Part shown: positions 51,893-60,475 of the stretch, piece after piece | How the letters are laid out: every line of letters begins with the position of its first letter | How positions within the stretch are numbered: the first letter of the stretch is position 1 | Source: Runella sp. MFBS21 | GTDB lineage: Bacteria; Bacteroidota; Bacteroidia; Cytophagales; Spirosomataceae | Direction of reading: 5' to 3' | Length of the DNA: 64,000 bases | NCBI RefSeq assembly: GCF_029433105.1 | Contig: NZ_JARNTW010000001.1 | Coordinates: 372,001 to 436,000 of the forward strand | Translations under genes and position numbers: made by a program | The notes under the pieces: generated by a model | Told to the model about the DNA's origin: nothing | The model's input: only the letters and a program-made list of their open reading frames with translations | Database searches by the model: none

Positions 51893-52729
51893 TTACTTTA
51901 ATTCATTCATAGTCAGGAAGTCCATATCCGTAAAACTATAGTTCTCTCCTGCCATGGCCCACAAGAACGAATAACTGGTAGTTCCGGCACCTGAGTGAAT
52001 CGACCAAGGAGGCGAAATGATAGCTTGTTCGTTGGCCACTACGATATGACGTGTCTCTTCTGGCGCACCCATAAAATGGAAAATACGCTGGTCTTCATCC
52101 ATGTCAAAATACACATAAATTTCAGAACGGCGATCGTGTATGTGGGGAGGCATGGTATTCCACACACTGCTATATTTCATGGCGGTCATTCCCATTACTA
52201 ACTGACAGCTTTCGAGCCCGTCGGCATGAATGTACTTGTATATGGTGCGGGTGTTGGCATTTTCGGGGGTTCCCATATCTACAGGCATAGCATCAGCGGC
52301 TTTCAAAAGGGCCGTAGGCACGTTTCGATGGGCAGGTGTAGAGATAAGGATGAATTTTGCGGGAAACTCTGCATCTAAGCTTTTGAAAGAAACAGTTTTG
52401 TTGCCTTTTCCAATGTACAAACAATCTCGCTTTTGGAGGGTATATAGTTCTTCACCTACCATCACAAAGCCGTCCCCACCTACGTTAAGTATCCCTAGCT
52501 CGCGTCGTTCTAAGAAATAATCCGATTTCAGTTCTTCATAAACTGGGAGTTTGTGCAATTGCCCCACGGGTTTGATACCTCCCACGATCATACGATCATA
52601 ATGTGAATATACAAAGTGGAATTGGTCAGGAACGAAAAGCTTTTCCATCAAAAATTCTTCCCTAATACGGTGGGTATCATAACTTTTGAAATCTGTAGGA
52701 TTGGTAGCGTGCCGAACTTGAATGTGCAT
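51893..52729 (-). CDS. kduI: 5-keto-4-deoxyuronate isomerase (4-deoxy-L-threo-5-hexosulose-uronate ketol-isomerase)
   Basis: 278 aa, the KduI length. The cupin metal site is fully conserved: His196 and His198 in PPHIHDRRSE, Glu203 and His245 in PPWSIHSGAG, at the same numbers known for the E. coli enzyme. It isomerises the unsaturated-uronate breakdown product on the way to KDG in pectin or glycosaminoglycan use. It is expressed from its own promoter region, which carries an 11-bp inverted repeat (52754-52798). A uronate-type transporter and KDPG aldolase lie 10 kb away on the same strand. Confidence 0.97.
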   Translation of the reverse strand: MHIQVRHATNPTDFKSYDTHRIREEFLMEKLFVPDQFHFVYSHYDRMIVGGIKPVGQLHKLPVYEELKSDYFLERRELGILNVGGDGFVMVGEELYTLQKRDCLYIGKGNKTVSFKSLDAEFPAKFILISTPAHRNVPTALLKAADAMPVDMGTPENANTRTIYKYIHADGLESCQLVMGMTAMKYSSVWNTMPPHIHDRRSEIYVYFDMDEDQRIFHFMGAPEETRHIVVANEQAIISPPWSIHSGAGTTSYSFLWAMAGENYSFTDMDFLTMNELK

Positions 52730-52753
52730 TGGTATGATGATTTAAGAGTTGGT

Positions 52754-52798
52754 ATTAAGGGGATGATAAAAAACATAATGGTGATATATCCCCTTAAT
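52754..52798. promoter_or_regulatory. inverted repeat upstream of kduI (operator or attenuator candidate)
   Basis: Arms ATTAAGGGGAT (52754-52764) and ATCCCCTTAAT (52788-52798) are perfect, 23 bases apart, and 25-69 bases before the kduI ATG. With no T-run next to it, an operator is at least as likely as a terminator for the epimerase gene that ends at 52808. Confidence 0.5.
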
Positions 52799-52807
52799 TC
52801 ATAACAT

Positions 52808-53869
52808 TTATTTCAATATAGGTGCTAGAGCAGCATTATTTTGGTCGAGCCATAGTGTAATGTCCTCTACAATCTGACGAACTCCGATTTGGGGCGCCCA
52901 GCCTGTAAGATTTGTTACTTTGGTATTGTCTGTAATATAAAGACGAATATCAGCTGTGCGTGTTTCTGGCACTTGCTTGATAGGGATTGTTTTGCCAGTT
53001 ACTTCTTGGCATATTTTGGTTAATTCTTGCAACGATGTACTGCTTTCGACTCCTCCACCTGCATTCAAAATTTCTCCATTGACTTTGTCTAAGTTATGAA
53101 GTTGCCAATCAATCAAACGATACAAGTCGGCGATGTGAAGCATATCACGGGTTTGTTTGCCAGTGCCACCATATCCAAAATACCCCAATTGCTGCTCCCA
53201 ATAGTGTTTGGCTATCCAAAGTACCATCACTCCTTGATCTACTTTGCCCATCTGCCAAGGCCCCGTAATCACTCCGCAGCGATTGACTACTGTACGTAAG
53301 CCATAAAACTCATTGTATTCTTGAATCAACAGCTCTGAGGCAAGTTTGGTAGTTCCGTAGAGCGAACGGGCACCGTCGAGTGGAAAGGCTTCTGAAATGC
53401 CTTTGGACGATACACCTGCCACAGGTTGCGCGTCGGTAAGTGCAAAGCGAGTTTCAGTTTCTACGAAATTGAGCGTTTCGATGGTTTTGATTGGATACAC
53501 GCGGCTGGTTGATAAAAAGATAAAATCAGCGCGGTGTTTGAGAGCATAGTTGAGGCAATTGACCGTCCCGAAGAGGTTGGTATTGATGAGATAGTCAGGC
53601 GTGCCGTCTAATCCTGCCAAAACGGAAGGCTCAGCCGATGCTTCAATAATTTTATCAACTTTAGGAAGAGAATCAAAGTCTTCTTTGTTACGGATATCAC
53701 CATGCACAAAATTGATTCCGAGCTGCATAAGCCTGCTGACATTGAGCTCTGAACCTTTGCGTTTGAGATTGTCTAAACAAAAAATCTCGTAGGTGGGATA
53801 GTTAGTTTTAAGAGAAATAGCTAATGAGGAGCCAACAAAGCCGGCTCCGCCGGTAATAAGAATTTTCAT
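52808..53869 (-). CDS. NAD-dependent epimerase/dehydratase (CDP-paratose 2-epimerase-like)
   Basis: 353 aa, extended SDR fold: GGAGFVGSS (NAD glycine motif), LDNLKRKGSE, HGDIRN, catalytic STSRVYP (Ser) and SLYGTTKLASE (Tyr, Lys), and GVITGPWQMGKVDQGVMVLWIAKH, shortened here. The GPWQMGKVDQG segment is characteristic of CDP-paratose 2-epimerase-like (RfbE) members. Likely nucleotide-sugar modification for surface glycans; substrate uncertain. It is followed by kduI with an intervening inverted repeat and starts six bases after the KUP gene stop on the same strand. Confidence 0.88.
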   Translation of the reverse strand: MKILITGGAGFVGSSLAISLKTNYPTYEIFCLDNLKRKGSELNVSRLMQLGINFVHGDIRNKEDFDSLPKVDKIIEASAEPSVLAGLDGTPDYLINTNLFGTVNCLNYALKHRADFIFLSTSRVYPIKTIETLNFVETETRFALTDAQPVAGVSSKGISEAFPLDGARSLYGTTKLASELLIQEYNEFYGLRTVVNRCGVITGPWQMGKVDQGVMVLWIAKHYWEQQLGYFGYGGTGKQTRDMLHIADLYRLIDWQLHNLDKVNGEILNAGGGVESSTSLQELTKICQEVTGKTIPIKQVPETRTADIRLYITDNTKVTNLTGWAPQIGVRQIVEDITLWLDQNNAALAPILK

Positions 53870-53875
53870 GGAATA

Positions 53876-55828
53876 TTAATTATATCTTCTTTTAAGAACA
53901 ACATTTTCGGCGGGCTGAATCAAGAGAGGTACTTTCTCAATTTTGACAGCACTAGCATCCAACCCAAACCATTTATCTTCGCTTGTTGTAAACTGCTTGA
54001 TAAAGAAATAAGACTGCATGATGATTTGCTCGAACAAAGGTAATTCGTTTTCGTAAGATAAAAACTTTTCGAGTACCACAAATCGGAAATCGCCCACTAC
54101 GTTTTGTTTACCAAGCGATTCATATCGGCTCGTAATATCCACTTCTTTGTTTTTGACCATTTCCTCAATCACTTTACGGAGATAGAGATTGATTTTTTGT
54201 TCGACACGGAAGCCTAAATAAAAATTGACTTTGATGACATCGTCGGGTTCGAGTACATTTACTTTATACTCCATTGCATAGGGGTCGTCGGTGGTATCTA
54301 CGTGTACAAACCAATATACATCAGCGCGTTTGGGGCGTTTTTGAAAGATAGAGTAAATCACCTTAGATTCGATTTCGCTGACCCGTGAGGCATTGGACAT
54401 AAACACCAAATGAGTAGTATACTTGGGGATAGAATTGTCGCGACTGAGTTCTTTGAGGGGCTCTAAATATTTGTCTAATTTGACATATTCAGTCAATTGT
54501 TGTTTGATATGAGAAGCATTGTACCAAATAATCATGAGCGTTACAATGGCCCCTCCAATAATCAACGATACCCACCCACCATGGGTAAATTTGATAAGAT
54601 TGGCTACTAAAAACGACAATTCAATGGTCAAATAAACCACTAAAAACAACACAATTCCCCAGGGATAGTAGCGCTTGGCATATAAATAATACGACATCAG
54701 CAGGGTAGTCATGAGCATAGTAAGCGTAATGGCCAAGCCATAGGCTGCTTCCATATGAGAAGATTCTTTGAAATAAAGAACTACTCCAATACAGCCTAGC
54801 CACAGCAGCCAATTGACGCTCGGTACATACAGCTGTCCTTTTTGTAAGCTAGGATAGCGAAGCCGTACTTTGGGCCAAAAGTTGAGACGAATCGCTTCAC
54901 TTACCAACGTAAACGAACCTGTAATCAAGGCTTGACTGGCAATAATCGCCGCAAGAGTTGCAATGGCGATTCCGGGCAATAAAAACCAATCAGGCATCAA
55001 ATCGTAGAAAGGATTGCGGCTTCCTAGTGGCTGCCCTACTAAGGTGAGTAGATAAGCACCTTGACCCAAATAATTGAGAAAAAGGGCAGATTTGACAAAT
55101 ACCCAACTTACTCGAATATTGCCTCTCCCACAGTGACCAAGGTCAGAATAAAGAGCTTCGGCTCCTGTAGTACACAAAAATACCGCTCCTAAAATCCAGA
55201 AACCTTCGGGATATTCGAACAATAACCAATAACCATAATAGGGATTGAAACATTTGAGAATTTGGGGGGCATCACCGATGTGGCTGATTCCCAAAATTGC
55301 CAACATCAAAAACCATAAAAACATAATAGGCCCGAAAGCTCGCCCAACGGCGCTTGTTCCGAAGGCTTGTATGAGAAAAAGGCCTGATAAAATAGCAATG
55401 ACAATGGGAATGGTTTGTAGGTTAGGATAAATAATCTGCAAACCTTCCACTGCCGACGAAACTGAGATAGGGGGAGTAATGATGCCATCGGCCAATAAAG
55501 CCGCACCTCCAATCATAGCCGGAACAGTAATCCATTTGGCATGACGGCGCACTAAGGCATACAAGGCAAAAATCCCACCTTCGCCGCGGTTGTCGGCTCG
55601 TAAAATAAGAATGACGTACTTGATAGTGGTTTGTAAAGTAAGTGTCCAAAACACCAACGATAAAGCCCCTAAGATTTCGTTTTCGATGATAGGTTTCGTA
55701 GTACCCGTGACGGCTTTCATCACGTAGAGCGGAGAGGTGCCAATATCTCCATAGATGATTCCTAAGGCAATCAACAGACCTGCCGCCGACACCTTGTTGG
55801 TAGGGGCATGGTGGGCATTATTTTCCAT
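53876..55828 (-). CDS. kup: KUP-family potassium transporter, copy 2 of a tandem pair
   Basis: 650 aa. About 12 transmembrane helices, with ALGIIYGDIGTSPLYVMKA (in parts), ILRADNRGEGGIFALYALVRRH, PPISVSSAVEGL, FLCTTGAEALYSDLGHCGR, ASQALITGSFTLVSEAIRL and a C-terminal cytosolic domain of about 180 residues. K+/H+ symport is the family activity. Strongly similar to the adjacent gene but diverged throughout, so a real paralogue pair. Gap 11 bases; both are probably transcribed from 57.8 kb, and the epimerase gene follows by six bases. Confidence 0.95.
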   Translation of the reverse strand: MENNAHHAPTNKVSAAGLLIALGIIYGDIGTSPLYVMKAVTGTTKPIIENEILGALSLVFWTLTLQTTIKYVILILRADNRGEGGIFALYALVRRHAKWITVPAMIGGAALLADGIITPPISVSSAVEGLQIIYPNLQTIPIVIAILSGLFLIQAFGTSAVGRAFGPIMFLWFLMLAILGISHIGDAPQILKCFNPYYGYWLLFEYPEGFWILGAVFLCTTGAEALYSDLGHCGRGNIRVSWVFVKSALFLNYLGQGAYLLTLVGQPLGSRNPFYDLMPDWFLLPGIAIATLAAIIASQALITGSFTLVSEAIRLNFWPKVRLRYPSLQKGQLYVPSVNWLLWLGCIGVVLYFKESSHMEAAYGLAITLTMLMTTLLMSYYLYAKRYYPWGIVLFLVVYLTIELSFLVANLIKFTHGGWVSLIIGGAIVTLMIIWYNASHIKQQLTEYVKLDKYLEPLKELSRDNSIPKYTTHLVFMSNASRVSEIESKVIYSIFQKRPKRADVYWFVHVDTTDDPYAMEYKVNVLEPDDVIKVNFYLGFRVEQKINLYLRKVIEEMVKNKEVDITSRYESLGKQNVVGDFRFVVLEKFLSYENELPLFEQIIMQSYFFIKQFTTSEDKWFGLDASAVKIEKVPLLIQPAENVVLKRRYN

Positions 55829-55839
55829 GAATTTAAAAT

Positions 55840-57783
55840 TTACCCGTAGATGCGTTGTAACTTGACGCGGTCCACGGCTCGGATAATGAGAGGTACTTTT
55901 TCGATTTTTACGGCACTACTGTCTAATCCAAACCATTTATCTTCACTGGTTGTAAATCCTTTAATGAAGAAATAGGCTTTCATAATAAGCTGTTCAAAAA
56001 TGGGTAATTCGTTTTCAAACGAAAGAAATTTCTCCAAAACAACAAAACGGAAATCACCGATTACGTTGTGTTTGTTTAAGGATTCGTATCGACTTGTAAT
56101 GTCTACCTCTTTATTTTTAACCATATCTTCAATCACTCTCTTGAGGTATAGATTGATACGTTGCTCGATTCGGAATCCTAGTTTGAAAGTGACTTTGATG
56201 ACATCATCTGGCTCAATGACATCCACTTTATATTGCATGGTATAGGGCTCGTCGGTGGTATCCACGTGTACAAACCAATAAATATCAGCTCTTTTTGGTC
56301 TTTTCTCAAAAATGGAATAAATGATTTTGGATTCTACCTCACTTGTACGAGAGGCGTTTGACATAAATACCAAATGAGTGGCGTATTTCGGAATACTTGC
56401 ATCGCGGCTGAGCTCTTTGAGCGGATCAATATAGGTGGAGAGTTTAGTGTATTCAGTAAGTTGTGCTTTGATTTCGCCCGCTTTCAACCATATAAACATC
56501 ACTCCTGCCAAAATAACGCATATCAAAAGTGATACCCACCCTCCGTGAGAGAATTTTTCAAGGTTGGCCAACATAAAAGCCCCCTCAACGGCAAAATACA
56601 CTACCAAAAACATAATAACCAACCACATATTGCTGCGGTGAGTATATAAGAAATAAGCCATCAAAAGGGTATCTACAAGCATGGTGAGCGTAATAGCTAG
56701 TCCATAGGCCGCTTCCATGTTGGTGGAGCGTTTGAAGTACAATACTACTGCTACACATCCAATAAATAGGAGTAAATTAATACTTGGAACGTAGAGCTGC
56801 CCCTTTTGGTCGGAAGGGTATTTGAGTTTGATTTTTGGCCAAAAATTTAAACGAATCGCTTCACTTACCAATGTAAACGACCCCGTAATCAAAGCTTGAC
56901 TGGCAATAATAGCAGCCATGGTAGCGATAGCAATACCGGGCAACAAAAACCAATCGGGCATCAATTCATAAAAAGGCTTACGACCATTGAGAAATTGGCC
57001 ATCATGCTGCATAAGCCAAGCTGCTTGCCCAAAATAATTGAGTAATAAACAAGACTTAACAAAAATCCAGCTCATTCGAATGTTTCCCCTTCCACAGTGA
57101 CCAAGGTCAGAATATAGCGCTTCTGCTCCTGTAGTACACAAAAAAACCGCCCCTAACAAAGCAAATCCCCCTGGGTGCTCTGCTAGTAATTGATAAGCGT
57201 AATAGGGGTTTAGAGCTTTGAATACAAGTAGATTGTCGGCTACGTGCGAGAGACCGAGAACACCTAAGGTTGAAAACCACACCAGCATGATAGGCCCGAA
57301 AGCTCCTCCCACTACTTTAGTACCAAAGACTTGAATTATAAATAAAACACTCAAAATGACCAAGACAATCGGAACTGTCTGAATCTTAGGGTACAATAGT
57401 TCTAGACCTTCAATGGCTGAGGAGACCGAAATGGGTGGACAAATAATCCCATCTGCAAGCAATGCCGCTCCCCCTATCATTGTAGGTATTGTAAGCCATT
57501 TGGCATGACGGCGTACTAGGGCAAATAAGGCCAGTGTACCACCTTCACCACGGTTGTCGGCGCGTAAAATGAGGATGACATACTTGATGGTAGTTTGAAG
57601 CGTAAGGGTCCAAAACACGCACGAGAGTGCCCCCAGTACTACTTCTTCGTTGATGCGAGACTTGCCAATGATAGCCTGCATTACATAAAGGGGAGAAGTT
57701 CCAATATCGCCATATACGATTCCAAGAGCTACCAATAGCCCAGCCCCTGTGACTTTGTCTAACTGACCGTGACCTTGTTCCAT
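55840..57783 (-). CDS. kup: KUP-family potassium transporter, copy 1 of a tandem pair
   Basis: 647 aa, same architecture as its neighbour: GIVYGDIGTSPLYVMQAI, ILRADNRGEGGTLALFALVRRH (in parts), ADGIICPPISVSSA, TTGAEALYSDLGHCGRGNIR, and the C-terminal cytosolic domain ending DSSAVKIEKVPLIIR. Transmembrane count about 12. First gene of the minus-strand group kup-kup-epimerase. A TAnnTTTG-like TATATTTG on the minus strand (57902-57895) is a possible -7 element. The two copies may differ in affinity or regulation. Confidence 0.95.
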   Translation of the reverse strand: MEQGHGQLDKVTGAGLLVALGIVYGDIGTSPLYVMQAIIGKSRINEEVVLGALSCVFWTLTLQTTIKYVILILRADNRGEGGTLALFALVRRHAKWLTIPTMIGGAALLADGIICPPISVSSAIEGLELLYPKIQTVPIVLVILSVLFIIQVFGTKVVGGAFGPIMLVWFSTLGVLGLSHVADNLLVFKALNPYYAYQLLAEHPGGFALLGAVFLCTTGAEALYSDLGHCGRGNIRMSWIFVKSCLLLNYFGQAAWLMQHDGQFLNGRKPFYELMPDWFLLPGIAIATMAAIIASQALITGSFTLVSEAIRLNFWPKIKLKYPSDQKGQLYVPSINLLLFIGCVAVVLYFKRSTNMEAAYGLAITLTMLVDTLLMAYFLYTHRSNMWLVIMFLVVYFAVEGAFMLANLEKFSHGGWVSLLICVILAGVMFIWLKAGEIKAQLTEYTKLSTYIDPLKELSRDASIPKYATHLVFMSNASRTSEVESKIIYSIFEKRPKRADIYWFVHVDTTDEPYTMQYKVDVIEPDDVIKVTFKLGFRIEQRINLYLKRVIEDMVKNKEVDITSRYESLNKHNVIGDFRFVVLEKFLSFENELPIFEQLIMKAYFFIKGFTTSEDKWFGLDSSAVKIEKVPLIIRAVDRVKLQRIYG

Positions 57784-58027
57784 GAAAAAAATTGTCTACT
57801 AAAACGCTTTAGTAAGAAGCATATATTAAATTAAAAAAACATCAAATTTTTCCTGTAAAACGTGGCTTGTCAGTAAGTTTTAAAAAAAACTTGGCAAATA
57901 TAACGGGATGAATCATCGGTTGTTCTCTTAGGAGCAAAATTATTCGTGAAGCATACTGTTTATTGAGTCTTAGGTATTTGTACTAGTAATTTTCTTGGTT
58001 TAAATTAAATTTTCTTTATAAAAGAAC

Positions 58028-58052
58028 AAGCCCGACTCCAAAATCGGGCTTG
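58028..58052 (-). terminator. hairpin terminator downstream of nuoN
   Basis: CAAGCCCGA (58028-58036) and TCGGGCTTG (58044-58052), seven-base loop; on the minus strand followed by TTCTTTTA. It lies 157 bases past the nuoN stop, beyond two other hairpins. Confidence 0.6.
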
Positions 58053-58090
58053 CTAAAGTACGGTTTCGTCTATCTAACCTTAAACTGTAT

Positions 58091-58125
58091 AATGGATTAT
58101 TGAGCGTCGAAGACGCTAATCCATT
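58091..58125. repeat. nested inverted repeat
   Basis: Outer arms AATGGATTA/TAATCCATT (58091-58099/58117-58125) and inner arms GCGTC/GACGC (58104-58108/58112-58116) with a GAA loop. The four bases TTGA are unpaired on one side only. Part of the hairpin cluster after nuoN. Confidence 0.7.
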
Positions 58126-58140
58126 TAAACAAATTCCCGT

Positions 58141-58197
58141 AGGGGCAGGCCTTGCGTCTGCCCTTTTTGGGGGTGGGCAGACGCAAGGCCTGCCCCT
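58141..58197. repeat. 23-bp perfect inverted repeat (REP/MITE-like)
   Basis: Arms begin AGGGGCAGGCCTTGCGTCTG (58141-58163) and are mirrored exactly at 58175-58197, around an 11-base loop TTTTTGGGGGT. The GC-rich sequence contrasts with its AT-rich surroundings. Length and perfection suggest a mobile palindromic repeat rather than a normal terminator. Confidence 0.8.
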
Positions 58198-58208
58198 TCT
58201 CATAAAAA

Positions 58209-59657
58209 TTACCCAATTGCCCTAACCCAGCCTATAAGCCAGTCTGCTTTGAGGAATAAAACTACTATAAGAAGTGTGAGGAAAAACACAAACGCTTTTT
58301 GATAGATAGTAATAGGAGTATAGGTCTTGTCAGTAGCTGTTCGGAAATAGAGGTAAAAAGGAATCTTGAAATAATAAAAAAGTGAAATGATGGCATTGAG
58401 TAAGCCCACAATTAGCAACACAATGAGTAAGGTAGCGCCAGTAGCTTGCCATGATTCCCACAAAGCCGAAAATACAAGTAGTTTGGCCGTGAATCCGGCG
58501 GTGGGAGGCAAGCCTACCAAAGCTATCATAAGGATAGTAAAACATACCCCAAGTAAAGGCTCTTGGCTCCCTTTTCCTGCTAATGAAGCCAAATCTGTCT
58601 CCTTACTTGCTAATAAATCAATCAAGATGAAGGAAGCGATATTCATCAATACATAAATCGCCACATAAAAACTAGCACTTTCAAATCCGCTTTGGTTGAG
58701 TGCTACAATCCCTACCAGCATAAAACCTGCTTGGGCAATACCCGAGTAAGCAAGAAGGCGTTTGAGGTTGTTTTGCCAAAGTGCCGAAAGATTTCCTACC
58801 AAAATGCTAATCAAAGACAATAAGGCGGTCAGTTTTTGTAGGTCACTAGGCAAGGCACTCATTAGACGCATTAAGACCAGTAGAGCAGCGGCTTTGGGAG
58901 CCGTAGAAAGAAACGCTACAATGGGCGTAGGTGCTGCTTCGTACATATCAGGTGTCCAAACGTGAAAAGGAACCAACGACAGTTTGAACAACACACCCGC
59001 AAGGGTCAAAAAACTGACGATGCCTAATACCGCGGAGGGATTTTGAAATAATTGGCGGCTAAAATGCGGACTTGTAAAGTCTAGTGTGCCGGTCATTCCG
59101 TATAAAAACGACAAGCCATAAAGCATAAGTGCCGAACTAATCGCCCCAAACAGTAAGTATTTGAGTGCTCCTTCGCTTGATTTTTTTTCAGACCCAAAAG
59201 CCGCAATCAAATAAGAACCAATCGAAACCAATTCTAAAGACAAATAAACACTGAGGCCATTGACCGACATCGTCATCAAGCAAAGGCCAAGTGTGATAGC
59301 CAATACAATACTATAAAATTCGGCAGGAAGATAAGTTTTAGAAATATGAATGTGAATCAATACGAGCAGTAAGGCCGTAATGATGACAAATTTAAAAAAA
59401 ACGGCTTTGTTGTCGAGATACAGTAAATGATGAAATAAATAGCCGTTTGTGGCGTTCCATTGTTGAAATACCAAAACAAGTGCTACCAAGCCAAATCCAA
59501 ACGTTAACACCCTCAACAGAAAAGGGATAGAAGGAACTCTCCTTTTGAAAATAATCTCACACAAAAGAATGAGGAGAAAAGCCCCCGCTAGCCATATTTC
59601 TGGCAAAAATTCGGGCATACTTTGAATAACGTGATAGAGATGGTCTTTGAGTCGCAA
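58209..59657 (-). CDS. nuoN: NADH-quinone oxidoreductase subunit N
   Basis: 482 aa using a TTG start (59657); ATG at 59618 (MPEFLPEIWLAGAF) is the alternative, but the DHLYHVIQS lead-in fits family N-termini. About 14 membrane helices with the antiporter-like core: LELVSIGSYLIAAFG (conserved Glu), LKYLLFGAISSALMLYGLS, LVPFHVWTPDMYEAAPTP, NLKRLLAYSGIAQAGFMLVG (conserved Lys) and VGLPPTAGFTAKLLVF. A proton-pumping subunit of complex I. No other nuo gene is adjacent: upstream is a divergent unrelated gene. Confidence 0.94.
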   Translation of the reverse strand: MRLKDHLYHVIQSMPEFLPEIWLAGAFLLILLCEIIFKRRVPSIPFLLRVLTFGFGLVALVLVFQQWNATNGYLFHHLLYLDNKAVFFKFVIITALLLVLIHIHISKTYLPAEFYSIVLAITLGLCLMTMSVNGLSVYLSLELVSIGSYLIAAFGSEKKSSEGALKYLLFGAISSALMLYGLSFLYGMTGTLDFTSPHFSRQLFQNPSAVLGIVSFLTLAGVLFKLSLVPFHVWTPDMYEAAPTPIVAFLSTAPKAAALLVLMRLMSALPSDLQKLTALLSLISILVGNLSALWQNNLKRLLAYSGIAQAGFMLVGIVALNQSGFESASFYVAIYVLMNIASFILIDLLASKETDLASLAGKGSQEPLLGVCFTILMIALVGLPPTAGFTAKLLVFSALWESWQATGATLLIVLLIVGLLNAIISLFYYFKIPFYLYFRTATDKTYTPITIYQKAFVFFLTLLIVVLFLKADWLIGWVRAIG

Positions 59658-59740
59658 TGTTTGGGAATTTTGTAAGTTAGAGGTTCTGTAGTTTTCTTGC
59701 TTAATTTGACAATAAAACGATTACCATAAAACCTTTGATT

Positions 59741-60409
59741 ATGTCAACAAAAGTACAACGCATCATTAAAAAGTCATTACTCTGTGCAGGATTGATTTTT
59801 GGAAGTTTAGAGATTCATGCCCAAAGTATGTTTTTACAAGATATTAATGGCCGTCCGATATTCGAAACTTCGTACGTCGAAATTGAGGGTTCGCCTTATT
59901 TGAATGAAGAATGGTCAAGAGGAACCGTGAAATCAAAGCAAAATGGAAAAACGTATGAATTGGCCAAGATGCGTTATGATACTTACAAAGACGAACTTGA
60001 ATACGAAGAAAATCAAAAAAAGTATCGATTTGGCAAAGAAATCACGGAATTTGCGACAGGAGACGGTGTTTTTAGAAATGGTTTTCCACCCATAGAAAAC
60101 CAAACCGAACGTCAGTTTTACCATGTGCTTTATGATGGCAAAGTGAAGTTACTTAAGCGTCTATCTGCGCGTATCCAAACCGAAAAACCCTACAATTCAG
60201 CCACGACTATCAAGCGTTTTGTGAAAGAAGATGCTTTATATTTGGTAAAAAATGGCGTAATAACTCGTTTGAAAAAAGATAAAAAAACATTGTTGGAAGC
60301 GCTAGGTGATAAACAAAAAGAGCTTGATACCTTTATCAAAGACGAAAAACTTAAACTCTCAAAAGAAGAGGATATTTTGAGAGTTATCGAAAAATACGAC
60401 AGTGAGTAA
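59741..60409 (+). CDS. secreted protein of unknown function
   Basis: 222 aa from the ATG at 59741. Signal peptide about 1-27 (LLCAGLIFGSLEIHAQ). The mature part begins SMFLQDINGRPIFETSYVEIEGSPYL, split by strands, and reads as a beta-rich domain. A lysine/glutamate-rich helical end follows (LSKEEDILRVIEKYDSE). Similar small proteins of Cytophagales are unnamed; function unknown. Single gene with a shared terminator downstream. Confidence 0.78.
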   Translation: MSTKVQRIIKKSLLCAGLIFGSLEIHAQSMFLQDINGRPIFETSYVEIEGSPYLNEEWSRGTVKSKQNGKTYELAKMRYDTYKDELEYEENQKKYRFGKEITEFATGDGVFRNGFPPIENQTERQFYHVLYDGKVKLLKRLSARIQTEKPYNSATTIKRFVKEDALYLVKNGVITRLKKDKKTLLEALGDKQKELDTFIKDEKLKLSKEEDILRVIEKYDSE

Positions 60410-60434
60410 AAATGAGGAGAAAGAAGTCGTATTA

Positions 60435-60464
60435 AAAAAGGGCGCCTAAGCGCCCTTTTTTTTG
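60435..60464. terminator. bidirectional terminator between the secreted-protein gene and pgk
   Basis: AAAAAAGGGCGC-CTAA-GCGCCCTTTTTTTT: 12-bp perfect stem, 26 bases after the plus-strand stop and 12 bases from the pgk stop. Confidence 0.92.
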
Positions 60465-60475
60465 TTATCTAAATT

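Larger units (their letters stand above)
57784..58208. other. intergenic region with promoter, terminator and inverted repeats
   Basis: 425 bases between the first KUP start and the nuoN stop. The KUP side is AT-rich and carries the minus-strand TATATTTG (57902-57895). The nuoN side carries a terminator hairpin (58028-58052) and two inverted repeats (58091-58125, 58141-58197). No protein gene is supported. Confidence 0.6.

Noticed and set aside
53876-57783. Tandem KUP genes as an assembly duplication
   Set aside because: The two genes differ throughout at base and protein level, so they are true paralogues.
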